Positions 60,069 through 64,000 of a stretch of 64,000 nt of DNA are shown one piece after another. The stretch lies in NCBI GenBank assembly GCA_035236585.1, contig CP141127.1, positions 65,205,495 through 65,269,494 on the forward strand. The letters are read 5' to 3'. The DNA comes from Warburgia ugandensis. Taxonomy: Eukaryota; Streptophyta; Magnoliopsida; Canellales; Canellaceae. Made by a program: the position numbers and the translations under genes. The first letter of the stretch is position 1. Each line of letters starts with the position of its first letter. The notes under the pieces are model-generated. The model saw nothing but the letters and a program-made list of their open reading frames with translations, had not been told where the DNA came from and did not search any database.

Positions 60069-60824
60069 CCAAAGAGGGGAACCAATTGAAAACTCTAAGC
60101 CCTCATTTGTGACCTTTTAAGATAACCATTAGAAATCCGAGGTTCAAATCTGTAAAGAATCCACGAATCATAGGCTTAGAATCCTTGAATGGTGGATGCC
60201 TTTCATACATTTCTCTTGAAATGCATGCCTAGGCTTCATACAGTATAATGGTGAACAAAAATTGACTATGAGAAAAAGGAAGTTTTCCACAAAAAGTGTT
60301 TTATGACTTCAAATGACGCCAAAGACCCAAAAGTCATTCATGGAGTAAAAATTTATGGATCTTTGGCCTACTGCAATTTCAATGCTTAAAATACTTCTCA
60401 TAATTTTTTTTCCTTTTCTTTTTTTTGGTAGAAGTTAACTTCTGTCTATTTCCTATCAACCATAAGGGCACTAATAAGATAACCGATCTTTTTTCTTCTT
60501 TTTTTGGGTATAGTACAGCTAATACATAGTTCTAGGTTGGTTCCGCTGATATCAGGACTGTACAATTATGATTTCAGCTAGTTGGGATCATTGGATTTCG
60601 AGGTTCAATTTCTACCTTGAGAGCTAGAGCATACCTTTTCGGTTTTGGCTCGAATCTTGAAACGTATCAATTCTAATTCATGAAGTAAAAGAAAGAAGAG
60701 ACAAGCTAGACTTCTTAAGATGACAAAAATGTCATGTCAAGGCATGAGTTTTGTGTGCCGGTTAATTAAGTATAGTGATTAATTGGTATTCAGAGATGGA
60801 AAGAACATAATACAATACAATATA
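60069..60824. other. No gene seen
   Basis: AT-rich sequence with T runs (60405-60430) and no convincing frame or repeat. Confidence 0.4.
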
Positions 60825-63800
60825 TGTAATGTATGCTATTTTTGAAGTTCTAGAAATGCCTAACTATGTGAAATTTTGTGAAAATTAGAATATTGGGGAT
60901 TTGAAAATTTTTAGAAATAAAATCATGGACTAAAATCTTAATATTTGGAATGTACACGAGAAATGAAATTCAACAGCACTAAGAACGCTAAAACTGAAGA
61001 CCGAATGAAAATTTTCTAATTATTTTAATTTTGAATTTAATAAATAAATTAAGGAGGGCAAAATGGCGAATTCATATGTAGGGCCCACAAATCAGCCATT
61101 GAAACCCACACCTAACATATTTATGAAGTGGTATGGTGATGATTACCAGCATTACCAGCCATTAATGCTGGTAATCATGCCTGCATTTAATAATAATAAA
61201 TAAATTAGATATTTATGGGTTTTCTCCCTCTCATTTATTTCCCCTCTTAGTTTTCCCTCTGCCATTACTCTTCCTATTTTGCACGCCACTGACAACGGCG
61301 TCGAAGACAACACCCTAATGCCAATCAGCTACTTGGAGCCAATAAAGCTCGCCCCTTTCTGTGTGTGGAGACGGGATTTGCCGTCAGTGGCCCAGTGTGA
61401 ACATGGAGGTAGGCCAGTCCCTCTTTCTCTCTCTCCCTTGTTTTAAGTGCCGGTCCTTCACTTTTCCGACTAATAACACTAGAAACGGCATCGAGATGTT
61501 GTTTTTCAGTGAAATATGAAACGTACTATTTCTGTGAAAAACAGTACAAATAATGGTGCTAGATTGGTGGTCTAAATCATTCATCTTGTGTATCTCAACA
61601 CTAGAAACAAACCATTTAAATTTCATGAAGATCCCACGGCTCATGACGGTGAAAAATATGAAAAACAATGAGAAGAGGGAATTTTATAAACTTTATAAAA
61701 TCAATTAAAAACCTCATATTTAGGCAAAATCAATTGATGAGAGTGTCATAAAACAAAATTTTGATCAAAATGACATAAAGATGGTAAGATTTGGAGACTG
61801 TATGCATCGTTAGCAGTGACCAGAATCCAGTCATCGTCTCCAGCGACGGCGCATTGTTCAGACAACCAAGATGCACGATTGGAGTCATGCATTGGGCACG
61901 ACGGTGCACGTGCGAGCCATGTGTATGTTGTTCCCCACCACAGCGGAACGCGCGTGTGTCTTAGTGATGGTGACGCACGTAGGGTGCGTTCTAGGCACAC
62001 GTCCTGGCTATGGAGACACACGTGGGATGCGTTCCGTACGTGCATCACATGCATGCGTCCCCGTGATGCTCAATTTGGATTATTTTATCCAAAAATTAAT
62101 TCTAAATTGTTTATTCACTAAAATCTCCCTAATGAGAGCTACAAAGGTCCAAATCATGATTTGAGACATCCATTGAGTTCATCTCAACGATGCGGACCTA
62201 AATTGATTAAATCACAAAATACTATTCAATAGCTTAGATCAGCTCGATCAATAGATGATCAGGCTTTAGAAACTAATTGTATACAACAAATATGAGATGA
62301 TCTAGTGGATTAGAAGAATTGATCTCAAGTGATTGTTAAGAAAAATGATCTTGACCATTGATCTAATCATGTGCCTTAGGACAGGCTGATCAGAGAGTGA
62401 TCTAACCGTCAGAATCGATGTGTAATCATGGATATACATGTAAATCACTAAACAAACATAGAGATTAGGTGGATCATGATGAAATTGATGATTAAATGTT
62501 ACATGTAAGTAATAAAGAATGATGTAACAGTTGGATCATCTTCAAACTTCATAAGATGAATGGAATCGACCCTTTATTGATCAAGGGACACAAATTGAAT
62601 GAATCATAACTCAGATTGATGATCAAAGATGATGGATGATTGTCTAGATGTTAGAAAAGCCAACATCTAGTCCAAGATTAGCTTAATTGAAGGTTAATCA
62701 GATGATCTGGATCGTTAATCTAGGATGAACTACCAGATAAGAAAAATCATCACTTGGATTAACTTATTTTTGAGATTTAAGAATACCGAGTGATCGGATG
62801 ACTTAGTGTGATTTATGATCTGACAGGTACGTCAGAGTGCGCCTACGTGCCTGATTGGAGTACTGTGCTTTTGAGGTAGGTCATTACGTTTGGAATTTTT
62901 CATGATTTCATAGATCATTATGTATTATTTGGGAACCTTGAGGCATGTGTTTTACGCCCTATCATGTTTTCATTAAAATGTATTCATTAGACATATTTAA
63001 TATCATGACATCTTAATTTATACGATTATCGATGTTTTGACACATGACGGATGATATGTCATCATGCCTTTTGACTTGAGCTTATTGAGATTTATTCCAC
63101 ATAAAAGTTTCTATGGTTTATATCATGTTTTGCTATTTATGACTGGTGTTTCTACTCGGTGGGTACTATGTTAAGAGGGTTGTAAGATTGGCCACTCGCC
63201 CTTTAACTTTATGATAATTATGATTAGACACCAGCCCCAAAAGGGGGCAATGTACATAGGTGGTGGCATCATGTGTAATCCCCACTACAAGTCCATCCCC
63301 CCATGTGAGATGGAGGAAGTCTCCCATTTCGGTGTTGACAGGGAGCAGCAGCGATTAAGACCCTAGAGTGGTTGCCACTGCAGCATAGTAGCCCATATTG
63401 TTATTCTGTATGCTTGAGTGAAGCTTATATGGGCGTCCAAATGTGAGTGAGCTACCTAGTGTGCGAGCTACAAGTGAGAAACCTTGGGATCATATGTGGT
63501 TTTAATATATTGGGTGAAGCTTATGTGGGCGGCCAGATATGGCAGGCCTATGGGCTGAGTGAGCTACCTGGTGTGCGAGCTACAGGTTAGGAACCTGATA
63601 TTAGAATGAGTACTCATTACCAGTGATATGAGTGTAATGGACACTCTTAGGGCCTGATTATGCACTATGCCCTGTTCATCATGACATGCATTTATATTAT
63701 GATGTGGACACGGATTCTTATCTACTTTTGACGGACGCGTATCTATGTATTACTCATGTTTTGCATGCCATGGTGATTATATTTGATATTGTTTTATTGA

Positions 63801-64000
63801 GGGAAAAAGCATGCTTCAATTATTATTGTTTCTTTCAGACTTATGAGTTTTCATGCGTTATTCATTATGGATGCCTGATGATTCAACGTGCCTTGTAAAT
63901 AATTTACTCTATGAGAATCGCCATGATGTTGATATCTTATGCAAACTATTTTATCACCTGTTTTATTATCTGTAATCGCCTATACAAGCAATAGCTTGCT
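60825..64000 (+). mobile_element. Element D: long LTR of Ty3/gypsy type, cut by window end
   Basis: The head TGTAATG at 60825 is followed by wording parallel to the other LTR heads (AATGAAATTCAACAGCACTAAGAACGCTAAAA, about 60962-60993, compared with ATTCCAACGACACTA in C). Then come a pyrimidine-rich leader (61215-61440), a CpG-rich block (61800-62070), GATC-rich sequence, and the conserved LTR block GGTGGGTACTATGTTAAGAG at 63158. The same order is seen in the A and B LTRs. Neither the LTR end nor a primer site is inside the window, so a solo LTR and a full element cannot be told apart. Confidence 0.55.
63416..63598 (+). repeat. Tandem pair in element D
   Basis: Two units starting GTGAAGCTTAT(A/G)TGGGCG (about 63418 and 63514) and both holding GTGAGCTACCT(A/G)GTGTGCGAGCTACA. 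Similar in position to the tandem array in LTR C. Confidence 0.75.

Noticed and set aside
61746-62164. Overlapping frames of about 100 codons on both strands
   Set aside because: They lie in the CpG-rich block of the element D LTR, the same kind of artefact as in element B.

Overview
The window looks like a transposon-rich stretch of a flowering-plant nuclear genome. It is AT-rich, its long terminal repeats (LTRs) carry plant-type initiator-Met-tRNA primer sites, it holds a plant CACTA (En/Spm) transposon, and the only convincing host gene encodes a plant glycine/proline-rich GYPP-repeat protein. The species cannot be told from sequence alone. All coordinates and comparisons were made by eye.

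Bases 1334-27720 are a nest of Ty3/gypsy-type LTR elements. The oldest (element C) has a long 5' LTR split by two younger insertions, A (2743-12209) and B (13603-22671). Both have TG...CA-type LTRs, a primer-binding site, a purine tract and 5-bp target duplications (one base differs for A, perfect for B). A and B are related and have about 3.3-kb interiors with no recognisable gag-pol frame, so they look like large non-autonomous (LARD-like) elements. C's interior is also short, and its right LTR is a fragment.

Bases 27833-43650 are one 15.8-kb CACTA DNA transposon, bounded by CACTACTA inverted ends and a GAT target duplication, with arrays of a short subterminal motif at both ends. It carries a decayed TNP2-type transposase gene (29.6-33.0 kb) and a decayed second gene with Ptta/En/Spm, DUF8039-like and Ulp1-like peptidase segments (39.0-41.8 kb). 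LTR-derived pieces, an eight-copy 360-bp tandem array and several microsatellites lie between and after them.

Bases 44322-47787 are a short LTR element with gag and protease regions only. The host gene, a two-exon GYPP-repeat protein gene on the minus strand, lies at 48202-49374 and appears intact. Upstream of it is a roughly 2-kb segment present twice (50.67-52.69 and 56.42-58.65 kb) with exon-like minus-strand pieces, separated by remains of a Tat/Ogre-like element. A CpG-richer, G-box-bearing stretch at 59.1-60.06 kb could be a promoter. From 60825 to the window end lies another long LTR of the same general type, cut by the window edge.

The most interesting points are the bounded composite CACTA with its peptidase segment and embedded 360-bp array, the two LARD-like elements nested in one LTR, the gag-protease-only element, the duplicated exon-like segment, and a block shared by the diverged LTRs.
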